DNA of 64,000 nucleotides from Theobroma cacao. Taxonomy: Eukaryota > Streptophyta > Magnoliopsida > Malvales > Malvaceae. The notes below the pieces were generated by a model. That model made no database searches. It had not been told where the DNA came from and worked only from the letters and a program-made list of their open reading frames with translations. Location of the stretch: the NCBI RefSeq assembly GCF_000208745.1, contig NC_030851.1, forward strand, positions 23,602,807-23,666,806, read 5' to 3'. Shown piece after piece: positions 36,023 to 48,057 of this stretch. The translations under genes and the position numbers were made by a program. Each line of letters starts with the position of its first letter. The first letter of the stretch is position 1.

Positions 36023-37190
36023 TGCTAGTCCCAATAATATGTGCTAGAGGGGGGTGAATAGCACAAATCGACTCTTTCAAAAATTGTCTTTAAGTGTAGA
36101 CAAATGCAAGATAAATGAAAGAAAGAAAATAAAACAAAAACATAGTAAACAAGACAGCAAAATTTAGAGTGGTTTGGTCCAAGACCTACATCTACTACCT
36201 TGATTATCCAACCAAGGATTTTCCAAACAGTCCATTAAGAACCTATGAAATTCACAAGCTTTCACCAAGCTTTACAATGACTTTTACCAGGCTTAGCTAA
36301 CACCTTTTACACTAGTTTTTCACGAGCTAAACTAAAACCCAACACCTAACTTTTCAAGGCTAAGTTAGAACCTTAACACATTCAAGCAAACCTTGCTTGA
36401 AACAAACACTTAGAGTGACTCCTTCACTCTAAGAATACAAGAAGAGAAGTAAAAGAAAGTACCTATGATCACAAGTTGATCTAAATGGTACAAGGTTGAG
36501 TGTAGAATACAAATACAAAGAATGGGCGTTTAAGTGCAGTAAGGTGCAAGAGAGATTTTCTAGTTTTTCAACTCTTAATGACTCAAATTTTTCCAAAACT
36601 TCCAAAAACTAGTTTTCAACTATTGGAAGACCCATTTATACTTGGAAAAACATCTTTGATGGGAGTTTGACAGTTTTCTAGTCGTTGGAGACAGTTGGGA
36701 GTCGGTTCTAGCTGTTACTCTATCTTTTAGTGCAGATTTCAAACTTGCAGGCAGAATGCTCTTAGTCGACTAACCGATATCTTAGTCGACTAAGTCGTCT
36801 CTGTTTTCTTATCCCTGTGTCTGACAGTCTTGGCAGTGCACACTTAGTCGACTAACCCATTTCTTGGTTAACTAAGTTGGTTCTGTCTTGAAGTCCAGAT
36901 TTTGGCAGTAGCTTTTTAGTCGACTAAGTTAGTTTTGTTTTTCAATATTCTTTAGCCCGCCATTTCTCCAATTTAAATTTTAGTCAACCAATATTCTTCA
37001 ATATTTAACCAAAGACTTTCGTTTTAGTTGATCAATAATTTTTCTTCATTTTCATGATTCTTGATATATACATTTAAAAGGTTGATTCATTATTTCCATA
37101 TGATTTTTTGTCCTGCACACTTAGATAGAAATGTTAGACACAAATGAAATGGGAATATTTTATTATCATCAAAAACTAATGGAGCCAACA
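36023..37190 (-). repeat. 5' LTR of copia1
   Basis: 1168 bp, matching 28635-29822. Palindrome pairs lie at 36762/36782 and 36844/36864, plus a single copy at 36916. The partner of the last one has been lost with its spacer. The LTR ends GGGACTAGCA on the minus strand (CCAACA at the outer edge). Confidence 0.93.
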
Positions 37191-37194
37191 AGTT

Positions 37195-40053
37195 TGTCAT
37201 AGCCCAAATCCCGAGCTAGGACTGACGCATGGACCCAATAGGCATAGCCCATCGGACCCAAGCAAGCCTTTATGTGAAAACTTATTCATTAAACCGCTTG
37301 TCTCTCATTTACCTCTAAGGTTCTCATTTCATAATTTTCAAAAATAATTCCTTCTCACGAGTTAAATCATGGCAACCGAGCATATAGTATTCACAAAATA
37401 ATATTATCACTTACCGACGTGTGGCGGCACTATTAGTCAAACCAAACACACAGTGTTTATAATAACTTTCACGAATTACACTTAAACAATCATACACACA
37501 TCCAAAAGACGTTGACTATCAGCAGAGTGACTTTGGTGGGGTTACTATCATTGAGAGTCATAGTGAACCTACCGAAAGATGAATAGGAGGGAGTGCCTCA
37601 ACCTAGGATCTAACTACCTTTGATCCTGAAAACTAAAACATGAAGTTGAAAAAAAAGGATGAGTATAAACCCAGTGAGTGAACATAGGAAAGGAACAAGC
37701 ATCAATACTGAAAGTTTTAGAGAACATGATGCACTTAAGTTGAAAACAATGCAATTTAGTTTAATTTCTTGTAAAGCCCTTAATTCAACCATTGATTATT
37801 TAATCCCTTAAGGTGAAGGATTTATAATCCACAATGGAGTTGAAAAGAGTGAAAACTACAGCAAATATCCAATCAAGACAAGCAAACCAGAGGGTTTCTC
37901 GCTACAGCGAAAAGGCATTCTATAGCATATAGTACAATCACATCTTTTATTTTCATAACTTGTCTATAGAATATATATATATACATGTACACCACTGTCG
38001 CCTTACTCAGCTCATGTGCAGTCCTTACACGCACAAGGCAATATCATCATGTGCACTCCCTACATGTACATTTCAATATCATCACACGCACTCCCACCCA
38101 CATCATTACTGGCATGTGCACTCCCACACCACACGTGCATGGTTATAGCTATTATACAGCACTATCACTCAAAACACAACACACATATCCATATAATATA
38201 GGAACACATGGTTTCATTATATCACATATTTTACCACATAAAAATATTTTCATCAAGGGCTTGTTTCCATGCACGTTTTAAAGAAAAGTTTGATAAAACA
38301 TTTTAAGTGATTCAATTAAACACGTATGCATTTATCCCAAAACATTTTAATGCAAGTTCACTTACCTTACGATTGTGGGATACTATGTCGTTATTAGTTC
38401 TGAGGCATATCTAGCTATTTTTACTTGCCGATCGTTCGTTTTTTCCTCCAGCACGCGACCACAGTACACTGTCTTTACTTTTGCACTTTCTAGCAACAAT
38501 CCAAATTCAATATTTTTAGTGTACATCATTTCCACTTTTCTTTTTCATTCAATCAAGAATCCTTATTCAACTAACTTACATCTTGACACATTTTTACCAA
38601 AGTTGCCGTTATCCTTTGCTTGTGTAATTCTTTAAATTATAATTACCGGTAACTCATTTATGACTCTAGCACATATAATAATCTTTTCTAAGGACATTTA
38701 TCAAGTTCAACCATCATTTCCACACCAAGAACCTTGCATATGGCAGCAATTATAAATTTACTTCCATCAAACATTTTCTTAGTCTACATGTACTACTATT
38801 CTCATTTACATGTTGCCACCAAGCATAACATCAATATTCATTCATGCACACCAACACCCATAACCTTGTAAACCTTTCCTAACAACACATATCTACACAT
38901 ATCCAAACTTTCAATTAATATAATTGCCTTCCAACCATACCCATGACATCACAATAACACTACATATTTCACACAATCATTCTCACAATATTAAACCAAT
39001 CATAAGCTTCAAATTATAGTAGTAAGCTTACCACTTGATTTTAGCTTGGATTTCACCCAACAAAATTTGTAATTTCCTCACACCCATGAACATCGTAGCT
39101 GCCAAAAAAGGACTCACACATTATTCCTCCAAAGATTTAACCAACCAAGAGCTTAAACACAAAAATCCTTACCTTATGTTTCTTGAATCTTGAGACCCAC
39201 TTGATATTTCTTCAATTACTCTTGAATCACTTACTACCCAAGCTTCCTACTTCTCTCTCCTTTCTTTTCTTAGTCGATTCTCTGTATTTTTCTTTTCAAA
39301 TGCAAGGTGGTAAGGTGAAAATAGCATGGGAGCATGAAAATGGCTTGGGGGCATGAAGGAAAAGAAGAAAATATCTGCTGGAGAAGATAAGAACTGGTCA
39401 TGGATAAGGAAGAAAAGAGTTAAAGCTTTCTTTGGAAACTTTGACCAAACTAATGGCAAAATTACCATTTTTCCCTCCAAGGTTTTCACCCCTTTTAATT
39501 GTATCCTCCCACAATCTTTTAAATTCCAATTTCCTTTTATTATCTTCTTTTACACATGTACAACCGAAATATAAAGTTTGTACTCCAACGCAGTGTTCCC
39601 ATAATATTTAAAATAGTTACTTACCCGCGCTAGCTTTATTTAATGAGGACACGCAGGCCCCATTAACATCATTTTCCTATGAAATTTCCTCGTTCTTCTT
39701 CTTCCCCACTTAGATTGACGATATAGTCCTTCATGGAAAATTTTGGCATTGAATAAAATATTAATATTTTAATAATATTTTATTAATAAAATATTATTTT
39801 ATTCCAAAATTTTTCACTTGTCTCCTTAGCACCCAAAATATCTTATTATGCCATGATTCACTTCCGAATCACTTTTTATCTAGCTAATTCTTCTCCGATA
39901 AAAATATTATTATTTTATTATTATTTGTTCACATGCAGAATATTTTCTCTAAACTATTCCTTTCGCCTTTCATCACTTTTAAACACTCTAATTAATCTCA
40001 ATTGACATCCGATAAGCTTTATTAGCCACCTCATCAAAGTATGGGGTATTACA
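37195..40053 (-). repeat. 5' LTR of element G
   Basis: 2859 bp, the uninterrupted counterpart of the left LTR. On the plus strand it starts TGTCATAGCCC and ends GGGGTATTACA, followed by the GTATA target duplication. A single decayed CTCGCTACAGCGAA motif lies at 37897. Confidence 0.92.
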
Positions 40054-40322
40054 GTATAAGAGTATGTAGATGGGTACATTTGAAGATTTTGAAGATATGT
40101 CAAGTATGTTAAGTGTATAGGGATATGCATCTTTATACTTAGGCAAAATTTTTATGATTATATTTGGGTGAATCTTAAAGTTTGATAATTAGATTGGAGA
40201 TTTGATCCCATATTTGAGTTGTATGAATGATTAGAAATGTGTTTATTGATGAAAATGAATTAAGTGCCCAAATGAATGAGATTGGAGACGTAAACAAGTC
40301 GACAATGTCCATTATGGGCATG

Positions 40323-40616
40323 ATCTATTAATAGATGTTCCACATCTATCGAGAGATACAAAATAGAAAGCTTGAGAAGGCAAGTAGGATGAACAACTAT
40401 CGATAGATCTATGGTATCTATCGATATATGACCATTCGGGAACTAAACAAAGTAGGTAAGACTAAATCTATCGATAGATCTGGAAAATTTATCGATACAT
40501 AGCTAAACAGGAAATATTGAAAAGAGCTCTAGGGCACCATTTATCGATAGATTCGAGGAATCTATCAATAGATGAAGGTCAACACCAATGCATTTTAGTG
40601 GGATCTATCAATAGAT
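40323..40616. repeat. Paired-palindrome array in E1 (ATCTATCGATAGAT)
   Basis: Nine copies of a 14-bp palindrome start at 40323, 40344, 40395, 40416, 40466, 40487, 40539, 40560 and 40603. The first eight form four pairs with an offset of exactly 21 bp. Pairs are 72, 71, 73 and 64 bp apart. The copy at 40466 is the perfect ATCTATCGATAGAT. ATCTATTAATAGAT (40323) is also a perfect palindrome with both central CpG cytosines changed. Confidence 0.95.
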
Positions 40617-41253
40617 TAGTCTGAAAATGCAAAAATAAAAAGGGGTTTCAGGCTGTTTAGCTCATTTAAAACAAGAGAAAAACAGTTCCACCACTCCGAA
40701 ACCCTAACCCTCAAGAGGACTTTGGAGCCCAATTTGAGTAGATTATTGCTTGGGAAATTCCTTAGAGGTAAGATTAAACTTTTTTACCAATTAGTGTTCA
40801 ATTTAATCAAGTAATAACCTAAAAATCTAATTTTTCCAGCTTTGGTGAATCCCTATTTATTTTTACTAGAATTTGGAGCTTTGATTGGTGCAATATAGCT
40901 TCCAAGCTATGGGTTTAGCTCGTTGTTGAAAGATTTGAGCTTGTATGTTGGATTGCTAAGAATTTAGCTATTTTTGGAAAAATTGGATAATTTCGAAAGT
41001 TAGGAAATAATTAATGTTTGGATGTTTAATGTGTCCTAAAGGGAAATTGGAGTTATTTGACTGAGTTAGTAAACAACAAGACAGTTGGACGTCAAGACTT
41101 AGAGCTTGGTTGTGGGTGCGCCTTAATTGTCATTATGAGTGGGTTAATTTAAATGCATGTGATGCATGATGCAAGTTAGATGCATTGCACTGGTACTAAA
41201 TTTTGTAAGTAGGCCTAAATGAACATGCCTAGGCTAGAGAACCATGTTACATA

Positions 41254-41276
41254 TGAATATATATATATATATATAT
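41254..41276. repeat. (AT)n microsatellite
   Basis: A simple AT dinucleotide run inside solo LTR E1. Confidence 0.9.
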
Positions 41277-42488
41277 GTCTGTGATTACATGTGCTATGAT
41301 GTTTGTGCCTTGGGACAAGCCATTTTGTAGCCTATTTGAATATGCCTAGACTAGAGAGTTTGGAGGATATCATAAATGTCTAGGAGTAGATAACTCTAGA
41401 TAGACAACCCTTGGAGGACATTAAGTAGTTGATGCCTTAGAGAATTAAGGGCATCTAGATGAGATTGAGCTAGAGATGACTAGAGCTTATAAGAGAATTA
41501 TTGGATATGAAATGTGGTATTGATGATACCTAAAGAATGATGGCCTCATTGGATTTGTGTTCCATAGTGCCTTAAAACTATGTGTGATTGTAGGGAAGGT
41601 GGTAAGTAGGGATGGTGGCGTCAATCTCACCTGTGATTCCCACCTGTAGTGCTTTGATGCCACCCGACTGAGATTACTTTGGGTGATGTCGTTTGTTGGA
41701 AGATTACTCCAAATGATGACTTTGATTTTCCTCCTATTGCTTCAACATGCACGTGATGTGACTCTACCGGTTAGCCACAGTGCATGATTTGATGATGTCT
41801 GGGGAAGGACCACTCTAAGATTCAATTTGAGTCATGGATGATGTGACATAGCCTTGGAAGGGCAAAGATAGACATGATTTGATATGACACTCCGATGACT
41901 AAAATATGCCTATGGAGTATAACTTTGAATGGCTTTGAGGATAAGCCGAGTCAATATGCATTACTTGCGGAGATTTTATGGGGCTAATTGATATGCCCCT
42001 AATATTGAAGATGTTTCTTAGAGCACTTTGTTAGCATTTGATGATGCTATATGTGTGTATGTATGCATGTGTTATTTATCTGCACCCTTCATTGATTATT
42101 AGATGACACACCCATTTTTATACCATGTGTAGATAAATAGGCTACTGGACAGTGCATGGAAAGGGTCATCCATTAATAGACCAATTTTGGCATTTAGTAT
42201 GTCCCCACACCATTTTGGTCACTTCTTTGAGTCTATCACAAGCTTCTGCAATCGGAATAATGATTATACATGTAGGCACGCTGTGCCATCGAACTTGTGT
42301 AAGGGTTGCAAAGTATGAACCCGTTTATTGGCCAATGTATGGCTTTATGAATATTGTATTAAGTATGGTGTATGAATAGTGTGCTAGGGATAATTTTATG
42401 TATTTGAATTTAAGTTATATTATGAAAATATTTCATGTGAAAATCCCTTGGCTATATGGTATGTGATTTGAACTTGTGAGGCTTGCTT

Positions 42489-43594
42489 TGTCACGATCCA
42501 ATTTTCGGGCCATGACCGACGCATGGGTCCAATGGACGTAGCCCACTAAGCCCAAGAAAGCCTATTTATATGACCTGTTCATCATTCCACTAAAAGTTGC
42601 TAAAGTCACATTTCATAATTCCAATTTAAAATAATGCTAACCATTGCCAATTCATAGTGGCATTACTAATCAAAATATACATATATCGTCTAAAACATAT
42701 ATCTTAATAATTTACATTGGGTTTGTCTATACACAACAAAAAGGATACTTGACTTCTAACGGAGAGACCCGGGTGAAAGTATAGCTATTAAATGCTGAGA
42801 TACCTACCAAGAAGATGAATCTACGAAGACACCTCGACCTAGCTAACGACTGCTTCCTGATCTAAAAACATGAAGTTGAAAATAGTGAGTATAAACCAAG
42901 TGAGTGAACAAAGGAAGGGAACAAGCAAATAATAAGAAAAATTTAAGAAATCATGATGCACTTATTTTTAAAAACAATGCAATTTAGTTTAATTCTTGTT
43001 AAAACCCTTCATTAAACCCTTAATTGGTTAATCACTTGATGATGAAGGATTCATACATAACAAAGAATTTGAAGAGTGAAAAATTTAGTAGCATTCAAGC
43101 AAGTCAAGTGAAATTATGGGTCCTTGCTGTAGCGGAAAGGTATTCTCGCTACAGCGAAAATTTGGCTCAAATTATCAGCTAGCCGAGGGTTTCTTAACTG
43201 GTCAAGCGTTTTTTACTAAAACCTTTCATTTCAAACTTAATTAATTAATTCCTTGATGTTGGAAGTCCATGATCAACTATGGTGTTAAAGAAGTGGAAAA
43301 TAGGGCAGCAACCAAACAAGGTAACAAGTATAACAGAAGGTTTCTCGCTGTAGCGAAATTCCCTGTAGACATCTCATTGCAGCGAGTTACAGGGCTGCAG
43401 TGAGCCTCCTAACCCGAGAGTTTCTCTCTGTAGCAAAATATAGAACACCAAGAAAAATTCTCATTATGTCAGGCAAAGGCCATCCTGCTACAATGACAAA
43501 ATCAACTTGAAAATACTCAACAATTTACAAGGTTCAACATGCAAGATCTCACATACATTACAACCATATACAATATTCATGAACTTTCTATTGC

Positions 43595-43629
<35 letters not shown>

Positions 43630-44795
43630 CATAACCACCAATACCACCACCGCCTCACCCAGCTCATGTGCAACCCCCACATCGCGCACATAGCTGGAGT
43701 TATCGTGTGCATCCCCTACATCGTACACAACTAATACCGCCGTGTGCATCCCCCACATCGCGCACGGGCAATATCATCATCCACACTCCCGCACCCGTCA
43801 TCACCAGCATGTGCTCCCCCAGATCACGCACATGCTCGGTTATAATTACAAACAATATTACTATCAATGCATATCATATATATATTTAGATATATATTTA
43901 GATATATATATATATATATATACATCAACATAACACAGGGCACATGAATTCATCACAGTCGCATTCCACAGCACAAAACGTTTCATTAAAAGCTTGTTCT
44001 CATGCATATTTTAGAGAAAAATAGATAAAATATTTCAATGGATTTAATCAAACACATATGCCCCAATCCCAAAACATTTTAATGCAAGTTCACTCACCTT
44101 AGTGGGTTTGTAATTGAGTTTCTTTTCAAAATTCTTCCAAGCTATTATAAAAGCTCCCTCTTTCTCTCTCTAAAACACTTAGCTAGTGAGACGAAGTATG
44201 GAGGTAAGACTTTTCAAGGGTTTTAAAGTGAGAGAGTGAAAGAGCACAAAAGGTTCTATGAAAGGGTGCACAAAAGCATGAAAATTGGAGCTAGCTTGAG
44301 AGAAGTCATGGAGGTTTCAAAACAAGCTTCCATAAAGGATGAAAGAAACGTGAGATGGGAGGAAGAAGAAGAAGAAGCTGTTGGAAAAAAATGATAGTTA
44401 TAGCTAAAGCTTATCCAATCTCTACTCAAATTATGAAAATGCCCTTAACAAGTTAGCTTGTTCTCCTCCAATTCTTGGTGCGATCTTCTTACTCTTTTGA
44501 CACTGGGACAAAGTCCATAATAGTCTAGAAATACTCGGGTTCATGAAAACTTAAAATTTTGACTCGAGATGAAAAATGACCATTTTGCCCCTACCTTGGA
44601 AATCATCATTATTTTTATTTCTTTTGTCATTTTACCCTTATTTTCATCATTCATTTATGCCTTAGGCCTATTTAGGCCTTAATATTGTTTGAAAGCCTAC
44701 TTCTAAGGGCTCACTACAGAAATGATGAAATTACCCCTGGCCCGTGTTATCGCGTCTACACTTAGTTACGAGCCTATAAAGGTCGAGGTCTCACA
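42489..44795 (-). mobile_element. Solo LTR D2 (D family) in E1
   Basis: 2307 bp, starting TGTCACGATCC and ending GAGGTCTCACA. It is flanked by TGCTT (42484-42488) and TGCTC (44796-44800), a target duplication with one change. The E2 LTR shows the uninterrupted GAGGCTTGCTCAAG site at 54463. It holds palindrome copies at 43123/43145, 43344, 43373 and 43391, and GTGCACTCC-like units at 43670-43820. Confidence 0.85.
43590..43625. repeat. (AT)n microsatellite
   Basis: A TATATA run in D2. A second interrupted run, with GATATATATTTA units, lies at 43879-43921. Confidence 0.85.
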
Positions 44796-44872
44796 TGCTC
44801 AAGCCTTATGCACTTTGCCTGTTGGGCTTTGTTGCCAGTCATGGAGCCCCGGGTTTGGGTCGTGACATATGG

Positions 44873-46516
44873 CTTGGAGTTAAATTCTTGACATTGTTGA
44901 TAATTGTCAACCGGAAAGAAAGACCTAGATATTAGTTGAAAAAGAACAAAATTGATATGATATGCTTCCAAGATGACAAAAGTATTTTTCTATTAATCTA
45001 TTTAAATTCTTAGTATGTGGAGTAGACCTTTGGTATGTATCAAAAAACTTAATTCTGAGAGAATTTGAGAAATTATGAGGTAATTTGAGGATGCTGAAGA
45101 TAATCGAATTTGTTCATTAAAGTCAAGGTTAAGAAAAGCCAAGTTTGTTATGTCAAGGTTATGATTAAATGACTATTGAAGTGCACATTGGGAGTGTAAT
45201 TTTGGTAACTTACAGATTTTGTATTATTGGTCGAGTAGCTAATTAACCTTTCTGAAAGTACAAATTGCGCATTAATTATGAAAATGTTAAGTATATTTTC
45301 GAATTAAGATAATTGGGGATTGGTACTAGACAAGAGAAATTCAATGTATTGTTATGCTCGACCTCATTAATGAGAAAAATTGGTTGAGTGATTGTTAACA
45401 CTCTTTTGAGATAAGTCTTAACTATGATTAAGATGCATGAGTTGTGCATGGCACATAGACACTAATTGATACTAAAAATATTGAAGGCATATTAAGGGGT
45501 GAGATTATGACACCTCGATTATGTTGACCTTGCTAGTAATGAAGGTGACTACATAACTCCAAATGTATGGAAAATATCTTACGTTAGAGTAAGCATGTGA
45601 AGAGTGGCACATGTATGATTTTGATGACATACTATGTGACTATGGAAAATTGGCCACTTATAGTTTTGGCCTATATGAGGTTAATGATACAATTTGTATT
45701 TGAAATAATAAGGAAGATTTTAGAGGACATTTCAATGGAATAACAAGAGTTATTGCCAATTGGTAATAAACAACTAACTTTTCAGTAAGTTAAGATTAAA
45801 TAACTAGAGACTAACAATGTTATTGAAACTTTCCCATCTTGGAATGGAAGTAGAGACGAATCATTATTGACTCCATGTTTGAACTGATTTGAACCCTAAA
45901 GGGATTGTGGTAGTGGTTGGATGATTACAGATAACTAGACTTCATCTTTTATAGTAAACCTTGGAAAGTGGGTAGTTAAGTGGAAACGTGGGATGTTAAC
46001 TCTTAAACTCTGGATGCAACAGTGTGCCATGATTCCTAGTGATGTGAAGAAAAAAAACTTTTCATATGAGTACCACATTGTTCCATCTCAATGGACTTTT
46101 TGATAGGAGCTCATAGGGATGGCGGTGTTGTCCCACTTGTAAATGCTCGAATAGTTATCATCTATTGTCATTAGGTAAGGATGCTGGTGAACAAGGATAG
46201 TGATAGAAGTCCCGCTTGCAATTCTCACCTACGCCAATTGTAACTAACTTAGTTATGAGATTGGGTTAGCATAGATAGCTAAGCCCAAGTTATGTGGTAT
46301 CTTAAATTATTTTTGGGAGATCGTATAATGGAGTCTTGAATAGAAAAGTTGAGAATGTTTTTTTATCTAAGGACATAGCCTTGGTAGAGAGGACTATGGG
46401 TTTAACACATTGGTGACGATAACCATGGAAAGACCAAAAATGGGATAAAGATTTAGCCCTCACACTTATTTTACAACTAGGGGGTATTACAGTTGTCTAA
46501 ATTTGAGGACAAATTT
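44873..46516 (+). other. Element B internal region, right part, non-coding
   Basis: Continues the internal region of B after solo LTR E1. No gag-pol motif is recognised in any frame. It ends in the PPT of B. Confidence 0.55.
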
Positions 46517-46533
46517 TCCTAAAGGGGAGAGAA
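46517..46533 (+). promoter_or_regulatory. PPT of element B
   Basis: The tract CCTAAAGGGGAGAGAA directly precedes the 3' LTR start TGTGAAACTTG at 46534. The preceding TTTGAGGACAAATTT is typical of the sequence before the PPT in plant Ty3/gypsy chromoviruses, from memory. Confidence 0.85.
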
Positions 46534-46727
46534 TGTGAAACTTGTAGTTTTTGTTGCTTGGATAAATTGGAAAATTAATTTGGTAAGCTTAGAAAATGCG
46601 AATACTAGCCAAAGAAGCTTAATTTGATCCTTGAGAATTCCTAAATAAAGGTTATGGAGATTGTAAAGGGGAATTAGAATGGAATTAGGCCTTAAAAGGA
46701 ACAATTTTCATAAATCTGGACCTAAGA

Positions 46728-46897
46728 AGTTGATCTCGATGCATAGAAGGTTGACTTTGTGAAGCAAAAATAAGGGAAGTGCACACATTCTGGTCCAAGA
46801 TCGACTATAGACCTTCTATAATTGATTTGTGAACGAAAAATGAAAGGAAATGTAAACATTCTAGTATAGAGTCAACCCCATACCTTTTATAATCAAC
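46728..46897. repeat. Decayed paired motif array in the B LTR
   Basis: Three pairs of YGA-type motifs: AGTTGAT 46728 / GGTTGAC 46749, GATCGAC 46799 / AATTGAT 46820, AGTCAAC 46870 / AATCAAC 46891. All pair offsets are 21 bp and both pair intervals are 71 bp. Cores read TTGA, TCGA or TCAA, as if a central TCGA had lost its CpG on either strand. Confidence 0.75.
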
Positions 46898-48057
46898 CCT
46901 AGACTGCCTAGACAACTTTAAACGAGCTTAAAAGCCCTAAAATCGAGACCCACTCTTTCATTTTCACCTCTTTTGTTCTTCCACTCATTTTCTCTCAAAC
47001 TTCACACCATGCAAGACCCACTAAATCCCCTAATCAAACCTTGGCTTGTAAGTGCTAAAGGTAAGGATTTTCACTCCCAAAACTTGGTTTTTCTTATATT
47101 TGTTTTCTCTCCTTAAAAGGTAGGAATTTTTCTAGGTTTTCAAGATTTGGCTAGATCTGCCCACTAGAAGCGCACCAAAGAGGAAAAATAGGTAAGATAA
47201 ATGGTTTACTTAATGGGTATGAGGTTTGGATGAAAGATTGACGAAAATTATTAGGTATAAATAAAATTTAAATAAAGTTAGAAATGGGCATTCAATGTAT
47301 TTTGAAATTATTACGGGTTTTCGAGAATATTGATGATTAAACATCATTTTTAGGTGTTATTGGAGTAATTTAAGTTTGTTGACGAAGTCAAGCTTTCAAC
47401 AAAAGGTGCCAAGAGGAAAAAGCGCACTTCAAGAGTTGGGTAGATACGACGTTTTTAATTATTTTGATATAGTTAAGCATGCCTATTCTCCAACCTTGCA
47501 TTAAAACATATTTTGATAGATTTTGTGATGTGAACATTTGGTTTCAAGCTTGTTTATGAAATCTAAGTATATTATGTAAATAAGTTATTATGTATTTAGT
47601 TTTGAACATGGGGAACAACCTTTCAAATGTTTGATACTTCAAAATTGATATTTGTTTATGATTGGTTGGTTGATTAACTATTTGAAATTTGAGATAGAAA
47701 ATGATTAGTTTTGCATAAACCTTAGCATCAATTTGTCTTTGAGATTGATGACTTTGATTTAGCCTTTGTTTTGAGCATTGATTATTGATGACTAAATTCA
47801 TCCTTTGTTCAAATACTTTGACATTGTTTTATTTCGAGCACTTTATCTTAAATAGTGAATGGATTCACCCTTTCATTTGGCAACGAACATTTGAATATTT
47901 AGAAATATAAAACAACATGTTTTAAGGGAGCCTACTTGAGTTTTGGACCTGTGGCTAGTGACGGTAGACAATAGCCATTGTGCACAATGCTTAGCTTTGA
48001 TTGGGTAGTTAATAGAGTCCTACCCCCTTTGATTTGGTTTCATTTGGTAGTTGCTAC

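Larger units (their letters stand above)
28635..37190 (-). mobile_element. copia1: Ty1/copia element, SIRE/Maximus-like, defective
   Basis: An 8556-bp element, TGTTGG...CCAACA, with a perfect target duplication AGTTT (28630-28634 and 37191-37195). Order on the minus strand: LTR (37190-36023), PBS, gag, protease, remnant integrase, RT, RNase H, an extra 3' ORF, PPT, LTR (29822-28635). The copia order, two zinc knuckles and an extra ORF after pol suggest the SIRE/Maximus lineage (inference). Several stops and frameshifts and loss of the integrase core make it non-functional. Its LTRs differ visibly (about 6 changes in the first 75 bp). Confidence 0.93.
18379..40053 (-). mobile_element. Element G: non-autonomous LTR retrotransposon with both LTRs
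   Basis: Two LTRs (18379-24960 with S3 inside, and 37195-40053), PPT, PBS and a perfect target duplication GTATA (18374-18378 and 40054-40058) define the element. On the minus strand it runs LTR, PBS (28629-28618), internal region of about 3.7 kb, PPT, LTR. The internal part holds no gag-pol, so it depends on proteins from elsewhere (a LARD-like element). copia1 sits exactly at the PBS/LTR junction. LTR lengths without insertions agree (2859 and about 2883 bp). Confidence 0.9.
18298..44867 (+). mobile_element. Solo LTR E1 (E family) in B, containing G and D2
   Basis: It starts TGTAACACCC and ends GGGTTTGGGTCGTGACA, with a perfect 5-bp target duplication TATGG (18293-18297 and 44868-44872). 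After removal of G (18379-40053) and D2 (42489-44795) the LTR is about 2.6 kb. Its right part aligns with 53558-54541, the LTR remnant of E2. Neither side has a PBS or PPT, so it is a solo LTR. It carries the ATCTATCGATAGAT array at 40323-40616. Confidence 0.85.

Noticed and set aside
40323..40616. Regularly spaced repeats as a CRISPR array
   Set aside because: Units are 14-bp palindromes inside a plant LTR, with spacers of two alternating lengths; no cas genes, no bacterial context.
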